From: Gracilariopsis chorda | Taxonomy: Eukaryota; Rhodophyta; Florideophyceae; Gracilariales; Gracilariaceae | Length of the DNA: 64,000 bases | Direction: 5' to 3' | Assembly (NCBI GenBank): GCA_003194525.1 | Contig: NBIV01000026.1 | Location: forward strand, 1-64,000 | Shown: one piece after another, positions 32,684 to 45,315 of the stretch | How the letters are laid out: every line of letters starts with the position of its first letter | How positions within the stretch are numbered: position 1 is the stretch's first letter | Made by a program: the position numbers and the translations under genes | The notes under the pieces: generated by a model | What the model saw: the letters and a program-made list of their open reading frames with translations, nothing else | The model's database searches: none | Told to the model about the DNA's origin: nothing

Positions 32684-33428
32684 ATGTCTCGGGAGCAAAT
32701 GGATCAGCAACACGATGACCCATGGTCCTTTAAAACTGCCCCGCTATTCAATGATGAAATATTCAAACCAAAGGCAAACATCCTTCTCTCTGGAGGGTTT
32801 ACGCTGGATGATATCCTCGCAATTTACCCAGCCAAACATCCGCATACATGGGATGGTGGAGTATTGAAGCGGGAGTTTGGGGAGTTTAAAAGTGTTTACA
32901 GAACATTTGTTTCTCATTTTGAAGCATAAGGACAAGGAGTTTCCCATGCATTTGCATAGTTATGCTGACGGGAAATAATATATTATGTACGCATACTTTT
33001 ACTTAAAATTGAATCCTATTCTGCAGCCATTGGCTGCTCATGTGCTGAGCACAGATGTGCAAAGAGAAGAGAGCTTGGGTGAAAGTGTGTTTCTGTATGG
33101 GTACGGTGGGCGTCAGGTTTTGCATCATTCTCAGAAACGACGTCAGACAGATTCGCGGGGAGCTAATATCGTTGGATTGGAAAGTTTTATATCCGCTCTG
33201 CGTTCTAACGAGGAAAACGTAGACGACGATTGTAAACACTCCGAAAAGAGAAAACTCTCGTTTGAGGAAATGGATGCGGTATCATGGGCTTCTAACTCAA
33301 CTTTTCAGGCTTTGAGTGAAGCAAAGCAGATGCATGCAAAAGCGAATGCACAAGAAGAGAGAAATCTTCTGCAGGGAATGATAGACAAACTTCTAATTCA
33401 GCTCGCAAAGGCAGAGGCTGGCATGTGA
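32684..33428 (+). pseudogene. unrecognised decayed ORFs right of element B
   Basis: An ATG at 32684 opens 81 codons with HTWDGGVLKREFGEF, followed after a break by a frame at 32985-33428 (147 codons) ending in a helical, probably coiled-coil tail (NLLQGMIDKLLIQLAKAEA). The Trp-containing first part loosely recalls Myb/SANT-like DNA-binding domains that accompany Harbinger transposons, but the match is weak. They start only 12 bp after the LTR border, so element B may have inserted into this gene. Confidence 0.3.
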
Positions 33429-35769
33429 CTTTTAACTTGAGCAGCATTGTGGTTTATGCGCAACGCCTGAGATATGGGGCACGAGAGGCAATAGCAAGTT
33501 TGTGATACATCTGAATCGTTTCCTGAGTCTTGTTCTTTATTCTTAAAATTCTCTTCGATGCTCTTCTGTCGGATGAAAGATATATACATCTGGCAACTGC
33601 CTTTGTCCCTACCGAATACCATGTCCAAAGAAAGCCCTGGGTTTATAGCAAGCCATTCGAAGAACTTAATCGTTACATCACGTGCAAATCATCCGAGCTC
33701 CTCCGTTACCGATGAATGCTTCCCGGTTCAATGCTGGGTTGCGTTCAACATAATCTCCATGTTGTCTTACCGTAGTTGTGTCTCGAGAGAAAACGTAGCC
33801 AAAATATTCTCGGAGCGCCTTGTGATTCAGTTTCGATTTGTTTAGTAGCGACTTGCATGTGTCTGAAGCCACCAGATGATCAAACGCATCCAGAATTTCA
33901 TTATAGGCTGAATCATCACATCCAAACAGCCAGACTTCGGTAAATGTTTCTCCAAAGCCTCACAAAAACGTCTTGAATACTTGCTCTTGTTTTAAGCAAG
34001 GGAATCAGCCGAGAGCCAGCCATTTGAGGGGTATCTCCGTTAGCAGTCTGGCTTTGGCAACAATCAAGCAGGTCTTCGTTGTGCCTATCCCACGAACTAT
34101 TTCCCCAAGTTGGAGTTCGTTACTGTTACCAACACCAAGCAAATGCCAGGGAGTGTAACGAAACAACAGGTTGCGTGACTGCGTTTCAACCATTCTGGTC
34201 CTAGAAGATGCAGGTGTACTGGGTTTCTCCTGGAGAATAGTTGACAGGCTGCAAAAGCTGCCCACAGCAGGTGGTCTTCAGTAGCATGACTCTCTCTTCT
34301 CCTCTGAAAAAATTCGATGCTTAGCTTATCAGGTGTTGCTACCTTTAGTGTTGTGAGCACGGCTTCGCAAGACGTCGGAGACATACAAGTGAGCGAATGC
34401 AAGTTGGCGGCCACTGAGAATGTCCATTCGATTTATAGAGATCCGTTCTCTTCTTTAGGAGGCAGAAGAAAGGATATGATGCGGAGAAGGACGTCGAAGG
34501 AAAGTGCATCCAATGAAATATGCTTCGCTCGAGGACTCTGTGTTTTGTTCTTCGTGTCTGGTTCAACGATTGTCAATTGCTTCATTGATGACGTGGTCTA
34601 AGCGGGATTGTAAGCTCAAGATTGTCCGCAGTTCAGCGTTAATCATGAGAATGGAATGTTACAATCAGGAAGGATCGAACTCTTAGGAAACGGAAAGGTA
34701 AGAGCAAAACAGTGATCTTTCCTGGACTAGATCATTGTTTCGCGTCTGTAAGCGCACAATAAAGCGGCCGCCGAGTTCTTTTAAAAAGGTTACAGGCTGG
34801 TCTGACTCTGATTCTGACATATGCACCTCCGTATTTGTCCTGCATTCAGAAACCCAAAAGATGCAAAGAGTAAGGTTGTATTGATGCCTTACAAAAGCAA
34901 AGAATTGGACCCTGACAGATTAATTTCAATATCGCTCGCCTTGCACCTTACACCATCAAGATCGTCTGGTGCGCCAAACGTAGATAGTTCACTTATCGAA
35001 GAGTACCGTTTACTAACGGCATGCTCGTCATGTGACGCAATCTCCATGGAAGATGATGCGCAGATGCGCACAACTTTCGTCTTCGTAAAGTTGCCGGCGC
35101 CCATTCACAAGACGGTATGCAGCGTACAGCCCGTCGATTTATGATAAGCTTCTTCGAAAAGCGGCTAGCCTCCATGAGACCCGAATGCATAGGCATTTCC
35201 GTCCATTTAGCGGCTGATTGGTGTTAGACATAATACAAGAAGGTGAGTAGCGTATACTCGCAGCTTAACTTCTTGGCTCTAATCAGTGAAAGTAAAAGCC
35301 TCAATGCCTTTGCCACCGAGTTTTACGACATAATTTCTAGTTGAAAGTACTATGGTACTTGGTCAACCGTTTCAAGAAGCTTTGTCGGAGTTTGATGGAT
35401 ACTAAGGATGCAGCCTGAGCGTAGAATTCCATTTCCCATCTGGCTTTAACAAGCGCTCGAGATCTCTGACATCTACATACAATCTATTTACTCATCTCAG
35501 AAGGAACTTCGAACTTCTGGAGGAAAGGGGATACTAACGGTACTGGGAGGCTACATTATTCTTCCCGCCTTTGAGTCACGCCTCTTTTTTGTGAAGTCGT
35601 CCGAAGCAGCTCATGCCAAGTGCCCTTCTGCCACGGTACGAAACAGCATCCGGTACTGTCAATACTATTGCGCAAATTGAATGAAGCACATTGATGGTTA
35701 AGACGGTTCTGATCACGCATGTCGCGCATCTGAGAGGCTCCAAATTGCCATTGAGATGTCGTACGTATG
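33429..35769. other. decayed sequence without a supported gene
   Basis: Several overlapping short frames exist on both strands. On the minus strand at about 34400-33480 fragments such as FGYVFSRDTTTVRQHGDYV suggest an old, frameshifted gene, but I do not recognise it. The plus-strand frame 34821-35144 (107 codons, ATG) has two Cys pairs but no known motif. Confidence 0.3.
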
Positions 35770-36445
35770 TCACAACTTTCGAGCGAGCAATATTCCTTCT
35801 GTGACCATGAGCATAACCTGCTAAACCCTGGGATCGTTTCGAACGAAACTGAGCAAATTGATGCAAAATATCTCGACACCCGTCTCGTAGAGAAGGCAAC
35901 ACAGGGCCTTGTCAGCCATAGTTAATGCTCTGTCATTCAACATTGTAAGTCCTGCCTCGTATTATTGTCGATATTATATCTGGTCGGCATTATTAAAAAC
36001 AATGTCAAAGCGCTCTTCACGTTTTACCATTCTCTCTACTTCGACTCTGGTATCACAATCTACCATTTTCACACGATCACCGACAGCAGCCTTTGTAAAT
36101 ACCTTTCCCGCTACTTGTGCTGCCCTCTGTTCTGCTTCAAGTGTGATAACTTCATCTCCTCCTCCCACGCCCTCTGCAAACGAAAGCGCTGAATACCCAG
36201 TGAGTGTGCCGATGTCAAGCACTCTCTTTGTACCAATCAATGCAGTGAGCATCTCCAAAAACTAACCTTCAACGCCAACGACCATACAGGGAGAGAAAAG
36301 GCCTTCGCGATCGATATCTTCCGCTATGAACCTGAAATGTTCTGTGGGGGCGCTGGTCATATCAGAAGCGTGTTCTTCAGCACCTGGGTTACGCAGAGTT
36401 GGACATGGAATGGTGAAGTCGTCGACAAATCTTTTGAACTCTCCC
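35770..36445 (-). pseudogene. class III SAM-dependent O-methyltransferase (CCoAOMT-like) pseudogene
   Basis: Read on the minus strand: a leader EHFRFIAEDIDREGLFSP, then after one in-frame stop FLEMLTALIGTKRVLDIGTLTGYSAL, the SAM-binding motif I of caffeoyl-CoA O-methyltransferase-type enzymes. It continues with VITLEAEQRAAQVA, a decayed FIDADK-like site (FNNADQ), YEAGLTMLND and MADKALCCLLYE, then in another frame RDILHQFAQF, and finishes with VTEGILLARKL and a stop at 35770-35772. The order matches the family throughout. At least one stop near the start, stops after NNADQ, and two or more frameshifts make it non-functional. The N-terminal border is uncertain. Confidence 0.78.
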
Positions 36446-38999
36446 GGATCATGTCAGCAGCTCAAGATGAGGATGATCCGCGCTCAGCTTGGCTCCTCTG
36501 TCGATCAAGTCATTGGTTATACACGTCAATGTTGGACAGTTCAGGCGATTGCGTGCTTGCTCTTGGCAGAACTCGAAGTTCTGCAACTGCTCGCTGGCTT
36601 GCCAGTGAAATTACCCAGCTTTTGAACACGGTTGCAAGTCTTCCTGAGGAATTAAGGGGAAGTTTTGAATGAAAAGCTGGGACATACATCTTCGCACAGA
36701 ACTCCTTCTGTGTTCTCGTCTGCGTTGCCGACCAAGCTCTGCCAATAGTTTCTTCTCACTGCATCCTTCTCTGTGAGAAAAAAGCACTGTTCCTTACCAT
36801 TCTCATTGCCTTTCTTTCCTGGCTTCAGTGGGGCCCACACAACAAAGCGTCTCGCAAGTCAGCACAGTTCTTCTTTTGCAATTGCTTCGCTTGCAGCCTC
36901 AAGTGCCAGCTCTTATCGCATTCCACGTTCATAGAGCGCTTGGTATGAATATGATGCTTACACTTTATATTCGATCCCAAGATACTTCGTAGGCCACCAT
37001 GTCAATGTCAGACCAAACCGCTAATTGCGGTACTCGTGCGCAGACCAGGCCAGACCGTACCAGAGTATTATCCTCAGGCCATCGGGTTTCACGGAGACTG
37101 CCTTCGTCTTCTGGCATAAGAACCAGTTGCTGTGCATATGTGTGACCCATCAGTCAGCCACGTTTTCGCCCTGGCCCACGAAATTGAGGTGGTAGAGCCT
37201 TTCAAAGTGTAAAATATTCCCATTTCTTCCCATCCTTCCACATCTATGACAGTTTCCGCTACTTGGTCCATTCCACCTCCCGCGTCGGACACCCCCAAGA
37301 CCATTAGGATGGCTTTCGAAAAACGTGTGCGCGTCTGTTGCCATCCTTTACTATACTGGTATAGTGGAGGCTGTGCGTGCCGCACTATCATGGGTGCGCC
37401 GGGCCTCAAAGTATCATTCATTGGTTCAACCTAAACATGATATCAAGGACGCGTTGCCTACCACCCTCGAAGAGAACTAGAGGGTTCTGTCTGAGGGTGT
37501 CACTATGGACCTCGACAACCTCGTGAGCCTTAACACTTCTGAAACAGATTCCGCTGATGTTGCGAATTCCTTATCTAATCCAGCCAAACACGCCGCCCAC
37601 AAGGGTTTCTGCAGGGGTCCCCATCTCATCCTATCATATCGTCTAGGTGGTCTTTACTTTGGTTAGGACTTTTTCGCAAACCTGATTGCCTACGTGTGAC
37701 CCTCTTGGCTTCGTATCCTCCATGCTACATCTGTCCCTCCAGCGAAATTCTGGTACCAACGGGTCATTTCTGAAAAACATCTCTGTAGTTTTCCACGCTT
37801 TCCATTGCAGGAGAATGATCATTGTGCAAATCGGGTGATGTGAAAGAACCAGGGCCCTGAGCTGACAGACGCAGGATCATTGCTGGCTCGTCTACTCCAC
37901 GTGGTAGAATTGGGTGGCAGGTGAAAAAGATACCAGGAGACCTGCCGAGTGCCAAGGTACCGTGATCCCGGGTTTATTTATGTAATCCTTTTAATTTATT
38001 TTTAGGGTAGTTCCCAGAGCTCAGAGCGCTTAGTCGACCATATAGGTTGGATTGAGTACCGCTGTCCTCCGAAGAGTAAAGAAAAGAACCATCGCAGTAT
38101 TCTTGAGACCGTATGCCGCTAGTTGATGCTAAAGACCTCCAAGCCATCGCTACCATTTTCCCGACCTGTAGTGACTTGAGATAGCCCCCGCCCATAGCGT
38201 CTCGCTGCCAGTTGATGCCCGCGTCACCAGCATAGATATTGGACTGTCATTCCAGTGCCTGGCTCTCTGCCGCTACTACCCTTCATTAGAATACTACCTT
38301 AGTTGGGCAAAGGACGTATTCGTCCACTAGAACTGGTCTCCTAACGTAGACGCTTACAGGAATAGCCGTTTTGGACCCTAAGGAAAGTATCGTACAGCCT
38401 ATGATTTCTACCATTGGACTACCAGTCCACGTAACTGCCTCAAAAGCAACACTGAACGTATGGAAATCCATCAACCCAACCCCAGAACGAAGAAAGACAA
38501 GGAACCTCAGGTGCAGCCGTACCTCTCGCAGACGTTGTCCCCCCGCTGAATGTCTGAGCGAACATTAACAGTGATCACAGGAGTACCCGCAGCCACTCCG
38601 GTGGACGCGTCATAGACCCTTTGGACAGTTCGGAAAGGATACCCAGAGATGCGCCATTGGCCACTTGCCTCCGTGAGACGCTGAACAAGTTAAATCTTCC
38701 TCAAGGCTCAAGGAATGATGCATAACAGCCTCAGTACTTAGCTGCCACTGCAGCCACCCCCCGTATGGTAGACGATGTCGCCGCTCTTCTATTGCCGCAA
38801 ATCTGCTCTTGGTTTGAGAACAAATTCGAGCAATTCCTCAGGCACCAACTGGATAGAGTATAACGGGAGTGCCTCTTCTCTCTGGCAGACCACTGGATCC
38901 CTCGTTTGTGCAGTCAGAATTCTTCGTTGAGTCTATTGCCATGAACATTCAAGGGGAAATTACCGGCCAGGCAGGCACACTCCGCAGCCCTCGGGCTGT
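36446..38999. other. decayed sequence without a supported gene
   Basis: Short frames only. A minus-strand frame at 37089-37421 reads as a plausible protein (KAILMVLGVSDAGGGMDQVAE) and recalls a Rossmann-type Gly-rich loop, but its ATG and context do not support a gene and I do not name it. The segment 37450-39000 may be the 5' region of the gypsy remnant that follows. Confidence 0.3.
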
Positions 39000-41900
39000 T
39001 TCTTGAGGTTTACCATTGCACTCCTATCAGTCAAACAAAACCGAACCTCAGAGATCAGCTAGAAGCGTACCTCCTCGCCTGGGTGCATCACGGGAAGGCC
39101 CAATGGGTTACATACCGCCAGGCGAAGAGGGCTTCTTGAGGCAGAGAGGCCGCGTGGGGGATAAGAAAAATGGACAGCACGGCATTCGATACGCCGACGA
39201 GTACCTCCAGGACGATGAACAGCTCGCCAAAACAGACCTCGTAGACACGGAGACCCTAGGAAGAAAAGGATTAATCTAAGGCAGAAGTCGAGGACGAACC
39301 ATCGGAAGATGCAAGATTCGGACTCGAGCGATGACCATTTGGATTCGTGGGATTCTAGGGGCACTGATATAGATGAGGCGGATGTTCGGCGCCTCGAACC
39401 ATTGGTCACAACTAATGAGATTTTCCGGAAGGTCTCAGACATGAAATATTGCCGCTTCCTGCATCGCCCCATGCGTTACACCTATTCGGCTGCCAGAATT
39501 ATAGACGGATGATCAAAGATAGTGCAACTGACCGTCCCGGCCAACTTCTACGACAAGGATCCTATTACGGTATTTAAGGTTCAAGAATTGTTCCAAGTGG
39601 CCTGCGACCAGAATGGAGTCCACGAAGGAGCTGCACTTTATTGTTTTCAGTTTTCCCTGAATGGACAAGCGAAAGGCCATGTGGTCCCCAAGATCTCCAG
39701 CTCGGCTAACCCTATGGATGCCCGGGATCGGGAGCTCTTGCGGACGTACCCAGAGGTTATTCATTACTTGTTGGAAACGTATGCAACTGACAACCACATA
39801 ATGGATGCCTACCAGGGCGTATTCGGTTACCACCAGAGATCCAACATGTCCGAGATGGATTTGGCGGACCAATTATGAACCAAAGCCTGCAGGTGCGGGA
39901 ATTTGTTCTGTTATGGTCGTCGTAAGTGGCATTTTATTGCGGGGTTACTTCCAGAGATAAGTATGGATGTCCGAAACCACCACATTGGCCACCCGAACTT
40001 AATGCTGCGTCAATTGGTGTGGTATGGAAAGATATACGGCAAGACCTATACGAATCCCCGTCGCCCAGGTGACCTAGATACCAGTGGTCGTGCAAGCCCC
40101 CTAGCTGGAGGAGGGAAAGCCCACATGGTAGAGTCCCCGTCAGAATCACATTCGGCCTTTGGAAATTCAGAAATCGGAGAAGTTCTCGCTGTGAGCTTCT
40201 CCTCAGCTCCTTCAGGAGAAACATTGGTCCCCTGGTTAAGAACGACAACCCCATCTGCCCCAGCGATGCCTAAGTACGCCTTGGTTTCCCCCAGGAAGGA
40301 AGCCATTAAAAAGTCCAATGAGGCCTGTTATGTTTGCCTTTCTACGGCACGCCCATGTGACTGCGTAAAGTACATGCCTGACGACATCTGCTAGGGAATT
40401 ATGGGCACGGGGAGGAGCATTATCAGGTGCGGTGAGCTCAGGGTTGTTTTTCGTACAACTTTTTCTCCGAGGGCCACTGGAACGCCAGATAGCTCCAAGT
40501 ACGTGAACCCCCTGACTACACCGGTGGTGTTACCTCAGATCAACAGGATCGAAGACCCACGAGATACCTTCCAGCCCCTGGGTGGACACGGCGATCCTGT
40601 AGTGCCAGCGCCGCAGGAAAACGACCAGAGGGATGCATAGAGGCGTGTCGTCTCTCTCAAAATTGCAGCCTCAACTCACTGGACTCGCGGACCACAGGGC
40701 AGAAGGAAGGAAAGGAACCAAGGGAAGACCTGACGACCGACTCGGGTGTATTGTACGCTGCGGACTAATGGGCGGACCTAGACGACGCTTTCGTATCCCC
40801 AGGAAGGACTACTACAAAATACACAGAACTTTGGGAATGCATTCGAACACCACGAGGAAATTTACGGCAGTTTTGGGCACCGGTGAATGTCCCAGCTTCG
40901 TACACCCAAAAGTCTTGCCAGCCTCTGGGAAAGGATGATACATTAAAGGAAATGACGATGAGTAACGCATCCATCCCGTCGACCAATGGACATTCGTGAA
41001 GTACTCTTGCTCTATGTCCATCTGGGTAACCTGAAGGTGAGGACCTGGTTTTTGGTATGTCTGAGCCTGGCAGCAAAAGGAATCCTAGGGAAAAGCTCGA
41101 TTGATAGATATGTAAAAGAAATCTATCCTGGTCAGAAGAGTGTCGCTGTTTATTGGGTCGCTTTTCATCTACCGTTGGAAATTGTTGCCTCACGCCCTTG
41201 ACCCAAAGCTGCCCACCTAAAGTCAAGTTTCCCACAAGGAGCGTATACACTGTCACAATGGCCAAGGCGATAGCCCTTCATTCTATAACTCAAGTGGCCA
41301 CGGCAGCTGTATGCAAGTCCTTGGGCCTTGTTTTGTTGCAAAACCATCCCAAGTTGGTAACCAAACACCTAGCATTCATGGCCAATAAAGTTCTGAACGT
41401 GGAACCCAAACAGCCCTTTGCAGTCACCATGAGCATCTTCCCTGATAAGGCTACGGGGTTTCCTAAGCGCTCAGTGATGAGACTATCTATGCCTGCCCCT
41501 GTGACCATTATGGAGATTGTCCCAGGGAATAGCCGCTTGGGAGTGTCACCCAGGCCAATTGGGAAAAGGACGTCAACCTTGGCAAGGGCTTTGCGCCCTA
41601 TAGGGCACAAGTCCTTGACTTCCTCAATGACTTCGCTGCCATGTGGAGTCAAAGATTGGGAGATATTGATTCTACAAAACATCTAATTGACCTTAAGCCC
41701 CAATATCAGCACCCGTACCGAACAGGTCTAAAAGAACGCGCGGTAGTAGTCAGGGAGGTGGAAAAAATGAAGACCCCAGGGGTGATCGAATGTGCTCCAC
41801 CCAACGAAGCGGAATGGGCAAGCTCATTCGTCCTTGTGGCTAAGAAGGGTCGGGAACGTACCGTTTTGTCTTGATCACAGCAAAGTAAATGCGGTGACCA

Positions 41901-43060
41901 ACAGGGATACCTACCGTATCCCCCGTATTGACGGCTGACTAGATTACCTCGGGGATGCACAGATTTTCACCACCTTGGATGCCAATTGTAGATAATGGCA
42001 AGTACTCCTAGTACACAACGCTACGTCGCTAACTACCTTCACGACCGATGAGGGTCTGTTCCTGTCTATGCAGATGCCCATTGGTTTCATGAGTGCACCA
42101 GCGTTTTTCCAACGGGCAATGGAGATCATTCTGTCCAGGGTTAAATAGAAGCTCGCCTTGGTCTATTCAGAATGTGTAATCATCTTTTCCAGGTCTATTT
42201 GAGAGCATTTCACCTATGTGAAGTCAGTCTTTACGTTATTCTAACAGGCGGGCATCACGTTGAAACTGAAGAACTGTTTCTTCTTTTGGGCCCCTGTGGA
42301 CTATCTTGGCCATGAGGTCCTACTGGGAAAGCTCCAGGTGGCCAAGACCACGACTAAGGCTATATGCGAAGCGCGGCTCTTGAGTACTCATACGGAATTT
42401 TGCTCCTTCTTGGGCCTGTGTAACGTTTACCATAGGTTTGTCCCTTTTTTGCAAACATAGCAGCCCTTTTAACGAGATGCTAGAGAAAGTAATCCCATCA
42501 GAGTTTGATGACCTTGTGGACGAGCGGTATAATGCCTACCAAAACCTCAAGGATATTTTGGTTAGTCAGCCAGTCTTGGCGCTACCCAAGGCCAATAAGC
42601 CGTATATATAATAGATATGGACGCATCTGCAACCCAAGTGGGCTGCAGGCTTCTCCGAGAGCAGGAATCTCCTACGGACTACCACCCAGTGGGTTACTGG
42701 AGTAGGTCCCTGACCAAGGCCAAAAGAAACTACACCACGACGGAGAAGGAGTGTCTGGCCATTGTGTGGTCAGTGCTCCACCTTCGGCCGTACTAGAAAG
42801 AAACCCGCTTTAACTTTAGGACAGATCACCACTCTGTCCTTTGGCTACTCAAAATGAAAGATGCATCGTCTTGCCTTGACCGATGGAGATTACGCGTGGC
42901 CGAATTTGATTATGAAGTAAGCTTTAGACCAGGACTGAAACATCAAGCCGCAGATGCGTTTTCACGCATTGTGACCGAACCAAAGCCCAGAATACGACGA
43001 GATTCCCACCATCTGGAATGAACCAAAGGGCATAGAGGACGAGGGCGAAGGCCTCCTGCT
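39000..43060 (+). pseudogene. third Ty3/gypsy remnant (different lineage), gag-pol
   Basis: Upstream part: unassigned gag-like frames (39016-40640). RT begins near 41620: MWSQRLGDIDSTKHLIDLK, QYQHPYRTGLKERAVV, then in a second frame FCLDHSKVNAVTNRDTYRI, LDANC, MQMPIGFMSAPAFFQRAME and LVYSECVIIFSR in place of YxDD (about 42160), then YLGHEVLLGKLQVAK and FCSFLGLCNVYHRFV. RNase H: DMDASATQVGCRLL (about 42615), NYTTTEKECLAIVWSVLHL (about 42730), RTDHHSVLWLLK and HQAADAFSR (about 42945). Stops replace several codons. Sequence ends near 43060 with no integrase. It differs clearly from A, B and the right-hand element. Confidence 0.85.
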
Positions 43061-43149
43061 GGTGGAAGTGAGGTTGACCGAATGCACAGACGGACAAGGT
43101 GAAGTGTACTTATGCGCAATAAACTGGAAATATCCACCGTTGAACGTCC

Positions 43150-43330
43150 ATCGATTGAAAGGATACGTTAAAAGAAGAAATATAACAACCGCTTATGTTA
43201 GCACCGCCAGTTATGCAGTAATGTGTAAGTCGAAGAAGCAAACCACTGTTGCACTCTCTTCTGCTGAGGGTGAGTATATCTCTTTCTTTACTTTTGCAAA
43301 AGATAGGTGACAAATCAGAAAATGCTTTTG
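43150..43330 (+). pseudogene. Ty1/copia RNase H fragment
   Basis: The frame reads SKKQTTVALSSAEGEYI, the well-known copia RNase H signature (SKKQ..VALSS.EAEY). It follows directly on the gypsy RNase H remnant and is preceded by YVSTASYAVM. It differs from the copia element at 57-59 kb, whose equivalent site reads RRVTRSVSAAKCIAL, so it belongs to another lineage. Confidence 0.8.
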
Positions 43331-43439
43331 AGAATTTGCATACCAGCAGCGTTGGATCAAGAATATGTGGTATGAAGCTATGATGTTCAGAGTGAATACA
43401 TTGCCTGTTTTTTCACTTACCTTCAAGCCCAGAATCTCA

Positions 43440-44450
43440 AAACCCCAACCTTAAGCTTTTCCATGCTTATGAAGGGGGTGTTCTTGACTGGTGAGAGGCG
43501 TTGCGCCACAAAACCGCTTTGAACGCCCATAATGACGGGTAGTGCCAGCCAGTTACAGAGAGCGACGTGTCACACTTTCCCATCATTTTCTGGCACTGCA
43601 GTCAATTTCGGCACCTACAAAAAAAGCCTTACTGCGCCGGGTACTCTACATTCCGCGGCACTCCAGGGGTTCTACGAGCGCTATTGCGAGCGTTAGCGAG
43701 TAAAAAGCTCGAAGAGCCTCCGGAGGCTACTAAATCAACAAAGCTCCAAAAATGACGCTGCGCGCAGCACAGCGCGTGGCTGAACATCCCTTCTACTTGT
43801 TTCAACATCCCACTCTTAAGCATTTACAGACCTATGAGGGGTGTTTTGTTGATTGAATGGAGGCGGTGCGCTAATAAACCGCCCTGTATGCCCCTCTAAG
43901 CGCATGCAAAACAGTCATCTGGCGCAATGCCTCCCTACCATTTAAGGAATTCAGGGGCCGTGGCACCAGAAACAGGAAGGCTGGCTGCTTAGTGGGTGGC
44001 ACTCCCATCATGACTGCGGTGCCAGCAAGTTCCAGAGAGAAACGCGTCGCGCTTTCCTCTCAGTGGCTGGCACTGCAGACAATTAAGGCACCTACACATA
44101 AAACTCCACAGCACCAGATAATCTAAGCGCGGCGGCGCCCTAGGGTTCTACGAACGCTATTGCGAGCGTAGGCGAGCAAAGTGTTCAGGAAGCCTCCGAA
44201 CGGCCCTGAAGCAACAAAGCTACAGAAATTACGCGGCGTGCAGCGCAGTCCGCGGCCGAAGGCCTCTTCTGCTTGCTTCAACACCCCACTCTTAAGCATT
44301 TACATGCATTAGGGGAGCTTTGCTAACTGATGGGAGGCGATGCGCCACAAACTCGCTTTTTATGCCCACGTTTGCGCATAAAAAACGTCCATTTGCTGCA
44401 ACGCCTCCCTACCATATAACAAATTCAGAAGCGGCAGCAAAGCGTTCGGT
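43440..44450. repeat. about 2.5 tandem copies of a ~480-bp repeat
   Basis: CACTCTTAAGCATTTACA occurs at 43811 and 44287 (476 bp apart), with a diverged version near 43447. TTCTACGAGCGCTATTGCGAGCGT near 43670 and TTCTACGAACGCTATTGCGAGCGT near 44149 keep the same spacing, as do GGCACTGCAG and TGCGCCACAAA blocks. The first unit lacks about 110 bp present in the second. No coding potential is seen. Confidence 0.85.
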
Positions 44451-45315
44451 TTAGTAGCTGCTGCTGTTAAATGGTGGCTGTGCAATGGCTGCTGAATGGC
44501 TCGCAATACCATAACATTGCAGTGCCAGCCACCCAGCAGCAAAACCCGGCTGGTCATTGCGACAAGTGGCAGATTGCACTGCACCGGTGCAGTACATGCT
44601 GAATTTTCATGGAGTACATGCCTGCAACAGACGTATATACTGCACTGACGAAGTGCCAAAAGCATCTCCTTTGCTGCCCCTAACCACTATTTTCACCTCC
44701 CGTTTCAGGCTTAGCCGACAGTGCAGTGTCGTAACCATGTGGTAGTTCGCGCACTGTTGCTGGCATGGAACCTAGGCAAGGCCGAGCGCGTTTGCAGGTC
44801 ACCACATGAGTAACCCATTGACTACCACGGATCTGGGGAGGTTCAGGTGCTCCTCTGTGGTATGCTGGTCGATTGAAGGCGGTAAAGGAAATCTGAGGGT
44901 TCCCTGGACCTAATAAGAGCTTCCTGTACATGGTCCCGGGCGGTCGCCGTGTCATACCTCTTGAGCCCGGAAAGCACACTGTGGTGTGTGAGTAAAGGCA
45001 GACCAAGTCTTACAACCGGATGTGGGTTAAACATCAAACGGCTTAAAAAACATCTGGGCGCACTCCGCCTATCATATTCCAACTGAAGTGTGTCGAGAAT
45101 CCCTGTGCTGCGCCCAACTGCATCGGGTAAATATAAGTCTTGAAGCATTTGTTTTTAATTTCTCATGCAACTAGGCCCGGTGGGTGCAACGCAACAAACT
45201 GCAACCTGTTTTTCAAGTTTACGTTTGTATTATATTGGAAATTATTGTGGAACTCTGGCAAATTTTGTAGCGGATTAAAAAAATTGAAGTGCTGTTTTCT
45301 TCTTTTGTAAATTAA
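44451..45315. other. non-coding region between tandem repeat and Helitron remnant
   Basis: About 860 bp. Short CTGCTG-type repeats occur near 44455-44535. A minus-strand frame at 44843-45148 has no recognisable motif. No gene is supported. Confidence 0.4.

Noticed and set aside
20840..32686. ATTCATG at both borders of element B as a target site duplication
   Set aside because: Seven bases rather than the usual five, and not flush with the TG...CA LTR ends set by the polypurine tract.
37089..37421. Possible nucleotide-binding or glycosyltransferase fragment on the minus strand
   Set aside because: A Gly-rich loop alone is too little; no second motif follows in any frame.
39059..39472. 137-codon minus-strand ORF in the third gypsy remnant
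   Set aside because: Opposite to gag-like sense frames; no motif and no independent support.
40310..40394. Cys-rich stretch as a zinc knuckle
   Set aside because: Cys spacing (CYVCLSTARPCDC) does not fit CCHC and no His is in place.
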